NCBI GenBank assembly: GCA_049301135.1
Contig: JBAQKP010000202.1
Location: forward strand, 1 to 14,676
Direction of reading: 5' to 3'
Source: JAYXXU01 sp049301135
GTDB taxonomy: Bacteria > Pseudomonadota > Gammaproteobacteria > Pseudomonadales > Moraxellaceae
DNA: 14,676 nucleotides
Positions 1 through 6,831 of the stretch are shown here, one piece after another. The notes below the pieces were generated by a model. The model was not told the origin of the DNA. It did not search any database and saw only the letters and a list, made by a program, of their open reading frames with translations. Position numbers and translations under genes: made by a program. Position 1 is the first letter of the stretch. Each line of letters opens with the position of its first letter.

Positions 1-34
1 CCTGTAAGCGTCGAATCGGCTCAAAGGTTTTCAT
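1..34 (-). CDS. HipA-like toxin kinase, N-terminal fragment (partial)
   Basis: Only the first 11 codons lie in the window (MKTFEPIRRLQ), starting at the ATG at 34 and running off the left edge. The start overlaps the stop of the upstream antitoxin-like gene as ATGA, a 4-base overlap typical of translationally coupled toxin-antitoxin pairs. Some HipA-family proteins begin with a similar short (F)EPIxxLxV segment, and HipB-like genes of the neighbour's type are normally followed by hipA. HipA proteins are Ser/Thr kinases that phosphorylate targets such as glutamyl-tRNA synthetase and induce dormancy. The identification rests mainly on context. A split HipS/HipT arrangement cannot be excluded because the rest of the gene is not visible. 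Confidence 0.45.
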   Translation of the reverse strand, partial: MKTFEPIRRLQ

Positions 35-303
35 CCGCGCAGCACTTCATCAATGCTTTTGGGATTGGGCTGATCGGGCTGGGTCAGGCTATCGATTCGT
101 TCGAGTTGATCGACTACTTGCCACAATAAAATAAACTGCCGCAGCGAGATCTGACCAGTGGTCTCAAACTTTTTAATGGTCGGTGACGGAACTGTACTGC
201 GCTCGGCCAGCGCGTCGCGAGACAGCTTTAACGCGCCACGTTTGGCGCGAATCGCAGTAGCCAAATGAAGCTGCACATCGTGGGCGGAGAGCAGTGACAG
301 CAT
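31..303 (-). CDS. HipB-like XRE-family antitoxin / transcriptional regulator
   Basis: A 90-residue protein with a compact XRE-type helix-turn-helix at about residues 18-57. The segment LSRDALAERSTVPSPTIKKF resembles the recognition region of small HipB-like regulators that precede hipA genes, and the following FETTGQISLRQF is also typical of that group. The C-terminal tail (PNPKSIDEVLRG) is short and probably flexible, as in antitoxins that contact the toxin. The start is ATG at 303-301, with AAGGA about 9 bases upstream as Shine-Dalgarno. Its stop overlaps the next gene's start (ATGA). Known HipB proteins neutralise HipA and repress their own promoter. Palindromes at 346-365 and 387-406 just upstream fit autoregulation. 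A solo XRE regulator is the alternative reading. Confidence 0.7.
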   Translation of the reverse strand: MLSLLSAHDVQLHLATAIRAKRGALKLSRDALAERSTVPSPTIKKFETTGQISLRQFILLWQVVDQLERIDSLTQPDQPNPKSIDEVLRG

Positions 304-345
304 ACCCAGTCATCCTTGTCTATTTCAGCAGAGTCAAATCAACAA

Positions 346-406
346 AAAGATACTAGCATATCTTTATTGGTTTTTAACTGGTAAATAAAGACATCAGGAT
401 ATCCGT
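346..406 (-). promoter_or_regulatory. Two related palindromes upstream of the HipB-like gene, candidate operators
   Basis: Site 346-365 reads AAAGATACTA then GCATATCTTT; its outer seven positions on each side are perfectly complementary. Site 387-406 begins AAAGACATCA and continues GGATATCCGT, a weaker dyad sharing the same half-site. The AAAGACATCA half recurs exactly, as its complement, in the palindrome at 550-569. Spacing between the two site centres is 41 bases, about four helical turns. Site 346-365 lies 43-62 bases upstream of the start codon, where a promoter would be expected. HipB of E. coli binds several palindromes upstream of hipBA, so autoregulatory operators are a reasonable inference. 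No convincing -35/-10 pair was found. Confidence 0.45.
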
Positions 407-546
407 ATTTTTGAATGGCTGTGTTTAAAATTAGTGTTATCTGAAATACAGACAAGCAGTCAGCCTGAGTTTAACCACGGGTGCTCTAAAACAGAGATCT
501 GAATTTTTAATAGATACTATCGTGGCTATTTATCATTTTTTTCAAT
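407..546. other. AT-rich non-coding stretch
   Basis: This is the middle of a 285-base gap between the HipB-like start (303) and the hflD stop (589). It is visibly richer in A+T than the flanking genes, and no reading frame of note is present on either strand. A partial match to the upstream palindromes (AGATACTAT at 512-520) is present but has no good second arm. The base composition contrast fits an acquired toxin-antitoxin module placed downstream of hflD, which is inference. Confidence 0.5.
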
Positions 547-572
547 AAAAAAGATATCATGATGTCTTTTTT
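547..572. promoter_or_regulatory. Palindrome AAAGATATCA/TGATGTCTTT flanked by A and T runs: third candidate operator or weak terminator
   Basis: Positions 550-569 form a 20-base dyad with a single mismatch, and the flanking A-run (547-552) and T-run (567-572) extend the symmetry to 26 bases. The half-site matches the candidate operators at 346-406. It lies 17 bases beyond the hflD stop, so on the minus strand it could equally be a weak intrinsic terminator with an A+T stem followed by a T-run. The low G+C of the stem argues against efficient termination. Which role is real cannot be decided from sequence. Confidence 0.45.
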
Positions 573-588
573 AACTGCGGCTTTTTGA

Positions 589-1305
589 CTAGGAGGCTTT
601 CACCGTCTGCGGACGATCCAGCATCGCTAGCTCACGTAGATCCAGCATGACCTGTCGCCGTCCTAACACGAAACGCCAACGCCGCCCGCCCAACGCATGC
701 CATGTATGCGCTGCCTGTAAGCCAGTCAACAGACACGCGCGAATCCGATCAATATTGGCACTATTGGTCAGTTCGGATTGTTGGCCGCGTACATTCAGGC
801 GCATATTCAGCGAACCTGCGGTATCCAGATATAAGCTCGCCATACCAGCCAGCAGCGCGTTGTGACGTAAATCACCGGCAAAAAACTGCAAACGATGGCG
901 TAAGGTCGGCAGTTGCTTGCTGATTTGTTGCGCGAGTTCACTTCGACCAAACACTTTACGTTCAATCAGCAGCAAACTGGTGGCATACAACAGGATTTGG
1001 TTTTTGCGCAACTGCTTGGTTTCTGGCACGGTCTGATAGGGCTGTACCAAGCAACGTTCTAAGCTGGACAAACCAAGACGCAATGTCGCTACCCGCTGAA
1101 AACGCTGCTCAACCGCTTGATCAGACAGGCTTTCAGACAACAAATAGTCGTAAGATTCGCCATGAATCAGCAGTGCAGTCGCGCCCTGTGTGGCCAGTAG
1201 ATGTACCAGCTTGGCCGCTTGAAACACGGCGGCCAGTGCAAGGGTGCGCTGCTGCGAAACAGTAAAGGATGCAGCATTCGGGGAATTCAGGGACAAATCA
1301 AGCAT
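589..1305 (-). CDS. hflD: HflD, lysogenization regulator family protein
   Basis: 238 residues from the ATG at 1305, near the family length of about 210. The N-terminal segment LALAAVFQAAKLVHLLATQG matches the conserved HflD opening (QxxALAxVxQAAxxVxxLA). LRHNALLAGMASLYLDTAGSL and the region near NIDRIRACLLTGLQAAHTW are also family-like. HflD is a peripheral inner-membrane protein; in E. coli it affects phage lambda lysogeny by sequestering CII, and its cellular role is not settled. The reading frame is open for 23 more codons upstream, but 1305 is chosen because the homology begins there and it overlaps the mnmA stop by 8 bases (ATGCTTGA), the usual coupling. In many relatives purB follows hflD; here a Hip-like module does. 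Confidence 0.88.
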   Translation of the reverse strand: MLDLSLNSPNAASFTVSQQRTLALAAVFQAAKLVHLLATQGATALLIHGESYDYLLSESLSDQAVEQRFQRVATLRLGLSSLERCLVQPYQTVPETKQLRKNQILLYATSLLLIERKVFGRSELAQQISKQLPTLRHRLQFFAGDLRHNALLAGMASLYLDTAGSLNMRLNVRGQQSELTNSANIDRIRACLLTGLQAAHTWHALGGRRWRFVLGRRQVMLDLRELAMLDRPQTVKAS

Positions 1306-2530
1306 AGCTGCTGGTCTGTGGGGCTGACTGCGCTGAGGAATCCACATCAACGCTAGGGGCATCCGTCTTGGCAATCACGCCACCGCCTAAGCAGACATCA
1401 CCCTGATAAAACACCACCGATTGGCCAGCCGTGACCGCTCGCTGTGGCTGATCAAACACCACCCGCACTGTGCCAGCGATGTCACCCGCAAACACCGTAC
1501 AGGCTTGATCGGGTTGCCGGTAGCGGGTCTTGGCGGTACAGCGCAAGCCTTCAATCGGAATCGCTTGATCGCCGGACACCCAATCAATCGGTTCACTGCA
1601 CAGCGTTTGGCTTTGCATGGCTGGATGCTCATGGCCTTGGCCGATGATCAGCCGATTGTTGTGCATGTCTTTTTTCAGCACAAACCATGCGCCTTCGGCT
1701 TGGTCTTTGAGGCCGCCGACCCCAATCCCGTTACGCTGACCCAGCGTGTAATACATCAAGCCTTCATGTCGCCCCACCACTTGTCCGGCATCGGTGACAA
1801 TATCACCGGCTTGAGCAGGCAGGTATTGCTTGAGAAAATCCCGAAAACGCCGCTCACCAATAAAGCATATGCCGGTCGAGTCTTTTTTGCGGGCAGTGGC
1901 AAGCCCGAGTTCGGCAGCTTTGGCGCGGACTTGTGGCTTTTCCAGTTCACCGACCGGAAATAGGGTCTTGGCGATTTCACGGCCATTCACAGCATGTAAA
2001 AAATAGCTCTGGTCTTTATTGACGTCACGACCGCGTAGCAATTCGGCAACGGTTTCGCCGTGCGCGTTTTGATAAATTCGACCTTTACGGGTGTAATGTC
2101 CGGTCGCAATAAAATCCGCACCCAAGGTCAGCGCGTGGTCTAAAAACGCTCGAAATTTGATTTCTTTATTGCATAGAATATCTGGGTTTGGCGTGCGACC
2201 AGCTTGATATTCTTTTAAAAAATGCTCAAACACCCGATCCCAGTATTCCATCGAAAAATTTGCCGTGCGCAGCACAATGCCGAGTTGATCGCAAACCGCT
2301 TGTGCATCGGCCAGATCTTCTAGCGCGGTACAATACTCGGTACCGTCATCTTCCTCCCAGTTTTTCATAAACAAGCCTTCGACCCGATAGCCTTGCTCAA
2401 GCAACAGCGCCGCCGATACCGACGAATCCACCCCGCCAGACATGCCGACAATCACATACGGCGCAGGCGTGGCTGTCGCTGTGTCAGAGGTATGCGAGAT
2501 AGAAATATCCGAGGGATATGGCGTGTTCAT
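1298..2530 (-). CDS. mnmA: tRNA-specific 2-thiouridylase MnmA
   Basis: 410 residues. MnmA is a cytoplasmic ATP pyrophosphatase-type enzyme that thiolates C2 of the wobble uridine of Lys, Glu and Gln tRNAs, with sulphur passed from IscS through the Tus relay. The PP-loop SGGVDS is at residues 31-36. Catalytic Cys120 lies in PNPDILCNKEIKF and the persulphide-receiving Cys222 in DSTGICFIGER. GHYTRKG, NKDQSYFL and the C-terminal CLGGGVI are all conserved. The N-terminus carries about 20 more residues than E. coli MnmA before the VIVGMSGG strand (Ser/Thr/Ala-rich), so a later start is possible, but no better ATG follows before the P-loop. It sits 62 bases after nudJ and overlaps hflD by 8 bases, which implies one transcript. 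Confidence 0.97.
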   Translation of the reverse strand: MNTPYPSDISISHTSDTATATPAPYVIVGMSGGVDSSVSAALLLEQGYRVEGLFMKNWEEDDGTEYCTALEDLADAQAVCDQLGIVLRTANFSMEYWDRVFEHFLKEYQAGRTPNPDILCNKEIKFRAFLDHALTLGADFIATGHYTRKGRIYQNAHGETVAELLRGRDVNKDQSYFLHAVNGREIAKTLFPVGELEKPQVRAKAAELGLATARKKDSTGICFIGERRFRDFLKQYLPAQAGDIVTDAGQVVGRHEGLMYYTLGQRNGIGVGGLKDQAEGAWFVLKKDMHNNRLIIGQGHEHPAMQSQTLCSEPIDWVSGDQAIPIEGLRCTAKTRYRQPDQACTVFAGDIAGTVRVVFDQPQRAVTAGQSVVFYQGDVCLGGGVIAKTDAPSVDVDSSAQSAPQTSSYA

Positions 2531-2592
2531 GGGTCAAGCTCACTTTCAAAAACTCAAAAAATCGATATCGGTAGATGCCGCAAAGCACAGCA

Positions 2593-3078
2593 TCAGGCAT
2601 TGATTAGGCTGGGATCGGCAATAAACAAGGGATGTTCATAAATCAAATCCAGCGGAAACGCGCGGCCACGTTGTGCATCTTCAATGCAGCGCAGTACCAA
2701 AGGCGAACGCGCACGGCCAGTCTCCTGTAGTTCATCCAGCGTCAGCCACAGCGCTTGCACGATCCCCGTATCCAGTGGCCGGTCGGCATCATGTGACAGC
2801 GCTTCTGCCAAAAAACACACTCGATAATAGGTGCAATCGGGATTGCTTGGCGGTGTATAAGTATAAAAGCCCAGTAATGCCGTCGGGCGCACCTGCCAGC
2901 CGGTTTCCTCTAAGGTCTCTCGAATGGCAGCGTCGATTAGGGTTTCGCCTGCTTCAACATGACCGGCCGGTTGATTGATCACCAGATGACTGCTAGAGGG
3001 ACTGTGTTCTTCCACCAATAAAAACCGGCCATCGCGCTCAACGACCGTTGCAACGGTCACATGTGGCATCCAAGACAT
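2593..3078 (-). CDS. nudJ: NUDIX phosphohydrolase, NudJ type
   Basis: 161 residues from the ATG at 3078. The protein opens with PHVTVATVVERDGRFLLVEE, the NudJ pattern, followed by NQPAGHVEAGETL. The complete Nudix box is Gly39, Glu45, Arg53-Glu54, Glu57-Glu58 and Gly60; these Glu residues bind the catalytic metal. SPLVLRCIEDAQRGRAFPLDLI near the end also matches NudJ. The E. coli enzyme hydrolyses HMP-pyrophosphate, thiamine pyrophosphate and nucleoside tri- and diphosphates. The frame is open for 48 codons further upstream into the divergent moaC promoter region, but that part has no family similarity. GGGG about 9 bases before 3078 can serve as ribosome site; ATG at 3069 is an alternative. 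The order nudJ-mnmA-hflD is conserved in many gammaproteobacteria. Confidence 0.9.
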   Translation of the reverse strand: MSWMPHVTVATVVERDGRFLLVEEHSPSSSHLVINQPAGHVEAGETLIDAAIRETLEETGWQVRPTALLGFYTYTPPSNPDCTYYRVCFLAEALSHDADRPLDTGIVQALWLTLDELQETGRARSPLVLRCIEDAQRGRAFPLDLIYEHPLFIADPSLINA

Positions 3079-3101
3079 TGATTGACCCCAAAACAGGTGA
3101 A

Positions 3102-3130
3102 ATTTTAGCTGATCCAACCGGCAATGCCGA
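3102..3130 (-). promoter_or_regulatory. Putative sigma70-type promoter for nudJ-mnmA-hflD
   Basis: On the minus strand TCGGCA (3130-3125; four of six matches to the -35 consensus) is followed after exactly 17 bases by TAAAAT (3107-3102; five of six for -10). The nudJ start at 3078 is 23 bases further on. The -35 box overlaps a small inverted repeat, CGGCA-A-TGCCG, at 3119-3129. The call is based on consensus similarity alone. Confidence 0.45.
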
Positions 3131-3183
3131 TGTGACCAATGCGGTCTGGCATGACAAACACAGCGTCGCACGCCAAGACTCGC

Positions 3184-3189
3184 TATACT
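3184..3189 (+). promoter_or_regulatory. Possible -10 element for moaCDE
   Basis: TATACT, a five-of-six match to the -10 consensus, lies 34 bases before the moaC ATG at 3223. No good -35 hexamer is found 16-18 bases upstream and there is no extended TG. The promoter is therefore weak, activator-dependent or misplaced. Confidence 0.3.
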
Positions 3190-3222
3190 CGGCATGATAC
3201 GGGATTTAGACAGGCAAACCAA

Positions 3223-3750
3223 ATGCAGGATTTACCGAGCCAGTCGGTGACACCATCAACGCCAGAAGCGTTGATACAACCATTTAGCCACTTAGATGAC
3301 ACGGGCGCGGCGCACATGGTCGATATCACCGATAAGCCGATCAGTCGGCGTGAGGCGGTGGCCACTGGATTTATTCACCTGCAACCTGCCACATTGCGGC
3401 TGTTGCAAGATCAAGCGCTGCCCAAAGGCGATGTGTTAGCGACTGCGCGCATTGCCGCGATTCAAGCCGCCAAACAAACCGCCAACCTGATTCCGCTGTG
3501 TCACCCACTGCCGTTAAGCAAGGTCAGTGTTGAGTTTGTGACGGTCGAGCAAGCTGAAAAGATCGGCATTCAGATCAGTGTGACCTGTCGTACCACGGGA
3601 CAAACCGGCATCGAAATGGAGGCGTTGACTGCCGTCAGTGTGGCTGCGCTGACACTGTATGACATGTGCAAGGCTGTAGACAAAGAGATGATGATTGATC
3701 AAATTACCTTACGCCAAAAAACTGGAGGTAAAACCGATGTCAACCGCTAA
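3223..3750 (+). CDS. moaC: Cyclic pyranopterin monophosphate synthase MoaC
   Basis: 175 residues. MoaC converts 3',8-cyclo-7,8-dihydro-GTP, made by MoaA, into cyclic pyranopterin monophosphate in molybdenum cofactor synthesis. Family motifs in order: AAHMVDITDK (29-38), KGDVLATARIAAIQAAK (68-84), LIPLCHPLPLSKV (89-101), TGIEMEALTAVSVAALTLYDMCKAV (128-152). Asp147 and Lys150 of YDMCK correspond to catalytic E. coli Asp128 and Lys131. The N-terminus is about 15 residues longer than in E. coli. The frame is open further upstream, but ATG 3223, with AGG 10 bases ahead, is the best start near the homology; a GTG start at about 3247 is possible. moaA is not in the window. The last 14 bases overlap moaD. 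Confidence 0.93.
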   Translation: MQDLPSQSVTPSTPEALIQPFSHLDDTGAAHMVDITDKPISRREAVATGFIHLQPATLRLLQDQALPKGDVLATARIAAIQAAKQTANLIPLCHPLPLSKVSVEFVTVEQAEKIGIQISVTCRTTGQTGIEMEALTAVSVAALTLYDMCKAVDKEMMIDQITLRQKTGGKTDVNR

Positions 3751-3997
3751 TTCAACCGTCAGTGTATTGTTTTTTGCCCGTCATCGCGAGCAAATGGGCA
3801 TGGCGGATTGTGTACTTTCGCTGGCTGCCCCGATCTCGCTGGCTGAATTTAAACAGCAACTGACGGCACAATATCCTGCGTTTGCCAGTTTACGCCAACC
3901 CGTCATGGCAGCAGTCAATCAAGATTTTGCCGATGATGATCGTCTGATACAGGCCGGTGATGAAGTGGCATTTTTTCCACCGGTGACTGGAGGATAA
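3737..3997 (+). CDS. moaD: Molybdopterin synthase small subunit (sulphur carrier) MoaD
   Basis: 86 residues with the ubiquitin-like MoaD fold. It starts with VSVLFFARHREQMG and ends in the required Gly-Gly (DEVAFFPPVTGG), whose C-terminal glycine is adenylated and thiocarboxylated to carry sulphur. Two MoaD and two MoaE subunits form molybdopterin synthase, which inserts the dithiolene sulphurs into cyclic pyranopterin monophosphate. The start at 3737 is chosen over an upstream in-frame ATG (3695) because a strong GGAGGT lies at 3724-3729 and because homology begins there. It overlaps the end of moaC by 14 bases, so translational coupling is likely. The adenylating enzyme (MoeB) is not in this window. 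Confidence 0.92.
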   Translation: MSTANSTVSVLFFARHREQMGMADCVLSLAAPISLAEFKQQLTAQYPAFASLRQPVMAAVNQDFADDDRLIQAGDEVAFFPPVTGG

Positions 3998-4000
3998 GCA

Positions 4001-4495
4001 GTGCAGGCTCAGACCCAACACATGCAAACCCAGATTCAAGTGCGGGTACAAACCGAGCGGTTTGATGCCAATCAGCTCGATGCAGCACTATACGTTGATC
4101 AACAGGTCGGGGCAGTTGCCAGTTTTATCGGTCGGGTGCGTGATCATGGCGATCAGCCAGATGTGGTCGGCTTGGTGCTGGAACATTACGCTGGCATGAC
4201 CGAAAAAGTGCTTGAGCGCTACTGCGTGCAAGCCAGTCAACGCTGGCCGCTACATGCGATTATCCTCATTCATCGAGTGGGGGAATTGGCACTGGGCGAG
4301 CCGATTGTCGGGGTCGCTGTCGCCAGTGCGCATCGGCAGGCGGCCTTTGATGCAGTACAGTTTTTGATGGATTTTTTAAAGCATGACGCGCCATTTTGGA
4401 AGCGGGAAGTCTTGGCAAGTGGTCGTGCCGAGTGGGTCGAACAAAAAAGCAGCGACCAACAGCAGCTTGGTCGTTGGTCGGTCAGCAGCGACTAA
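4001..4495 (+). CDS. moaE: Molybdopterin synthase large subunit MoaE
   Basis: 164 residues starting at GTG 4001, three bases after the moaD stop, with GGAGGA at 3989-3994 that fits this GTG. ATG 4022 is a weaker alternative without its own ribosome site. Conserved parts: VGAVASFIGRVRDH (36-49), LEHYAGMTEKVL (60-71), IHRVGELALGEPIVGVAVASAHR (90-112) and FLKHDAPFWKRE (125-136). Lys127 and Lys134 match the catalytic E. coli Lys119 and Lys126, and His111-Arg112 match the conserved HR. MoaE provides most of the active site in which MoaD thiocarboxylate donates sulphur. The C-terminal 20 residues are Gln/Ser-rich and variable, and their DNA contains inverted repeats. The stop is only two bases from the convergent fdx stop. 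Confidence 0.93.
   Translation: MQAQTQHMQTQIQVRVQTERFDANQLDAALYVDQQVGAVASFIGRVRDHGDQPDVVGLVLEHYAGMTEKVLERYCVQASQRWPLHAIILIHRVGELALGEPIVGVAVASAHRQAAFDAVQFLMDFLKHDAPFWKREVLASGRAEWVEQKSSDQQQLGRWSVSSD
4443..4479 (-). terminator. Putative terminator of the isc operon inside the 3' end of moaE
   Basis: GACCAAC (4454-4460) can pair with GTTGGTC (4473-4479), or its first six bases with TTGGTC (4467-4472). On the minus strand the hairpin is followed, after GCTGC, by a run of six T (4448-4443). That is terminator-like for transcripts leaving fdx, which has no space for a terminator of its own. The 5-base gap before the T-run lowers confidence. Confidence 0.4.
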
Positions 4496-4497
4496 CC

Positions 4498-4836
4498 CTA
4501 ATGATTTTCAGAGGCGTGGTTGATGGTGTAGCGTGGCAACTGCACCTCCAGATCTTCCGTGATCGCGTTGACCTGACAAGACAGCCGCGATTCTGGCTCT
4601 AAGCCCCACGCCCGATCTAATAAATCCGCCTCCACGTCATCCATTTCAGCCAACGCGCCAAAACCACGGCGCACGATCACATGACAGGTGGTACAGGCGG
4701 CTGACATATCGCAGGCATGTTCAATTTTTACGCCGTGATCCAGCAAGCTTTGACAGAGGTTGGCATTCGGTGCGACGTCGAATACTTTGCCATCTGGGCA
4801 AATCTCGGCATGCGGTAGTACAGTAATACGCGGCAT
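4498..4836 (-). CDS. fdx: ISC-type [2Fe-2S] ferredoxin
   Basis: 112 residues, the usual size for the isc operon ferredoxin. Cluster ligands are Cys42, Cys48, Cys51 and Cys87 in a C-x5-C-x2-C-x35-C arrangement; ACDMSAACTTCHVIV and SRLSCQV are signature segments. The C-terminal PRYTIN is also family-typical. Fdx delivers electrons for reduction of sulphane sulphur during cluster assembly on IscU and interacts with IscS. Two further cysteines (13 and 28) are present outside the cluster motif. It is the last gene of the operon, 54 bases after hscA; GGGAG sits about 10 bases before its ATG. iscX, which follows fdx in E. coli, is absent. Its stop is separated by two bases from the convergent moaE stop. 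Confidence 0.95.
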   Translation of the reverse strand: MPRITVLPHAEICPDGKVFDVAPNANLCQSLLDHGVKIEHACDMSAACTTCHVIVRRGFGALAEMDDVEADLLDRAWGLEPESRLSCQVNAITEDLEVQLPRYTINHASENH

Positions 4837-4890
4837 TAGCGGCGGCTCCCGATTAAAAATAGCAAGTCGAAAAAAAGCGGATTCAATAGG

Positions 4891-6741
4891 TTACCAATCA
4901 TGCAGATGCGTGCCGGTCAGAGCTTTTTGGATATTTCGATCCATTCGCACCGCCGCAAAAGCATCACTGTTGATTTTGAGGGTTTCAACGGCTGCCTCAA
5001 TCGCAGACAGATCCTCGCCAGTCAATGCCTGTTGTAGCTGCGTGATTGCTGCGGTGATTTGCTTCAGGGTATTGCGGTCTAGCAGGTGTGCGTCATGCTC
5101 TAAGGCTTGCTCTAGTGCGATCAGTTCGCGTTCGGCTTCGACTTTGGTTTCGAATAAGCTGCGCAATTGTTTATCGAGTTCAGCATGTTCAAAGCCATCA
5201 GTGAGTAGGCGAGACATATCGGTTTCGGATAGCCCATAAGAGGGTTTAATCACGATCTCGCTTTGCACGCCAGAGGTTTTTTCACAGGCACTGACCGACA
5301 GCAAGCCATCAGCATCAATATTAAACGTCACCTCAATTCGCGCCGCACCGGCCACCATCGCTGGAATCCCACGCAACTCAAAGCGCCCCAGTGAACGACA
5401 ATGGTTAACCATGTCACGCTCACCTTGCAGCACATGAATCAGCATGGCGGTTTGGCCGTCTTTATAGGTGGTAAACTCTTGGCGACGGGCAGTGGGGATC
5501 GCGGTATTGCGTGGAATCAAGCGCTCGACCAAGCCACCCATGGTTTCCAGCCCCAGTGATAGCGGTGTGACATCCAGTAGCAGTGCGCCATCGGCACGAT
5601 TGCCCGCCAACTGATCAGCAGAAATCGCCGCACCCAGCGCAACCACTTGGTCAGGATCAATGCTACAGCGCGGGATTTGGCCAAAAAACTGCTGTACCGC
5701 CTGTTGAATACGCGGCACACGGGTCGAGCCGCCAACCAGCACCACGGCATTGATCTGATCAACCGAACGCTTGGCATCGCGTAGCACCCGCTTACAGACG
5801 TTCAGACAACGCTCAACAATCGGCTCAATCAACTGATCAAACAGCTCGCGGCTCAGTTCACCCTGCCAATCTGCCCATGCAGCTTGTACCGTTTCTGTGC
5901 GGCTGAGTTGCTCTTTAAGATCGCGTGCCAGTAGCGCCAATGCCTGTTGTTGGCTGGGATTTGGGCTCATCACTCTGGCCTGTTGACACAACCAGCGCAC
6001 CAACAACCGATCAATGTCGTCGCCACCGAGTGCGGTATGCCCACCCGTGGCCAGTACCTCATACACGCCTTGATTCAGGCGCAGAATCGACACATCAAAC
6101 GTCCCGCCACCCAGATCAAAAATCACTTGGATTTGCTCTTGCGCCGAAGTTGCATCGACTTGGTCAAGGCCGTAAGCGATGGCGGCCGCAGTCGGCTCAT
6201 TCAGTAAGCGCAGCACGTTCAGACCGGCCAAGCGTGCCGCATCGCGCGTGGCCTGCCGCTGTGCTTCATCAAAGTAAGCAGGCACAGTAATCACCGCACC
6301 GACCAATTCACCACCTAGACTGGCTTCAGCGCGTTGCCGCAATACGCTCAAGATATCTGCCGAAATCTCAACCGGTGTTTTGCGGCCTTGTGCAGTCATA
6401 AACGCAGGCATTTCATCATCATGTCCGAGCAAATGATAGGGATGATCAAAGCGAATATCCGCACCGGAACGCCCCATAAAGCGCTTGATTGACACAATCG
6501 TATTGCTTGGATCATCTACCGCCTGCTGCCGTGCCACTTGCCCGACCACAGGACGCGGATCACCGTAGTACACCACCGAGGGCAGTAGCGCATTTTGCTG
6601 CTCATCGACCAGTACCGTTGGTAAACCGGAACGAACTGCGGCCACCAAAGAATGTGTCGTACCGAGGTCGATACCGACCGCCAGTCGATGTTGGTGTGGG
6701 GCAGTGGATTGGCCAGGCTCGGCAATGTGGAGCAGCGCCAT
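4891..6741 (-). CDS. hscA: Fe-S cluster assembly Hsp70 chaperone HscA
   Basis: 616 residues from ATG 6741, the same length as E. coli HscA. The opening MALLHIAEPGQS and the following PHQHRLAVGIDLGTT are almost identical in pattern to known HscA. The nucleotide-binding domain covers about residues 18-390, with GIDLGTT (23-29) and DLGGGTFDV (209-217) phosphate loops and VVLVGGSTRVP. The linker is in DVTPLSLGLETMGG, then the substrate-binding domain and a helical lid. HscA uses ATP, stimulated by HscB, to act on IscU through its LPPVK motif and release the cluster. GTTHS replaces the more usual GTTNS at residue 30. The frame is open upstream to hscB, but homology and AGGA about 10 bases ahead support 6741. 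Confidence 0.96.
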   Translation of the reverse strand: MALLHIAEPGQSTAPHQHRLAVGIDLGTTHSLVAAVRSGLPTVLVDEQQNALLPSVVYYGDPRPVVGQVARQQAVDDPSNTIVSIKRFMGRSGADIRFDHPYHLLGHDDEMPAFMTAQGRKTPVEISADILSVLRQRAEASLGGELVGAVITVPAYFDEAQRQATRDAARLAGLNVLRLLNEPTAAAIAYGLDQVDATSAQEQIQVIFDLGGGTFDVSILRLNQGVYEVLATGGHTALGGDDIDRLLVRWLCQQARVMSPNPSQQQALALLARDLKEQLSRTETVQAAWADWQGELSRELFDQLIEPIVERCLNVCKRVLRDAKRSVDQINAVVLVGGSTRVPRIQQAVQQFFGQIPRCSIDPDQVVALGAAISADQLAGNRADGALLLDVTPLSLGLETMGGLVERLIPRNTAIPTARRQEFTTYKDGQTAMLIHVLQGERDMVNHCRSLGRFELRGIPAMVAGAARIEVTFNIDADGLLSVSACEKTSGVQSEIVIKPSYGLSETDMSRLLTDGFEHAELDKQLRSLFETKVEAERELIALEQALEHDAHLLDRNTLKQITAAITQLQQALTGEDLSAIEAAVETLKINSDAFAAVRMDRNIQKALTGTHLHDW

Positions 6742-6770
6742 AACAAGAATTCCTAAAAAACCAGCTTTTC

Positions 6771-6803
6771 TAAAAAATAAACTGCCCTGATACAGACAGG
6801 GCA
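6771..6803 (-). terminator. Terminator-like hairpin between hscB and hscA (possible attenuator)
   Basis: On the minus strand TGCCCTG (6803-6797) pairs with CAGGGCA (6789-6783) around a 7-base loop, followed by GTTTATTTTTT (6782-6772). A 7-bp G+C-rich stem plus a T-run is the layout of an intrinsic terminator. It lies inside the isc operon, so partial termination or 3'-end protection of an upstream mRNA segment is more likely than full stop. The hairpin ends 42 bases before the hscA start. Confidence 0.5.
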
Positions 6804-6831
6804 AATCATCGCACAGACAGACAGCAGCAGC

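Noticed and set aside
512..533. A fourth copy of the AAAGAyA-type palindrome (AGATACTAT)
   Set aside because: Only one half matches and the second arm does not pair well, so it was not counted as an operator.
1421..1963. A 180-codon open frame on the plus strand opposite mnmA
   Set aside because: It lies entirely antisense to a gene with full catalytic motifs, has no recognisable domain, and its existence follows from the codon use of mnmA.
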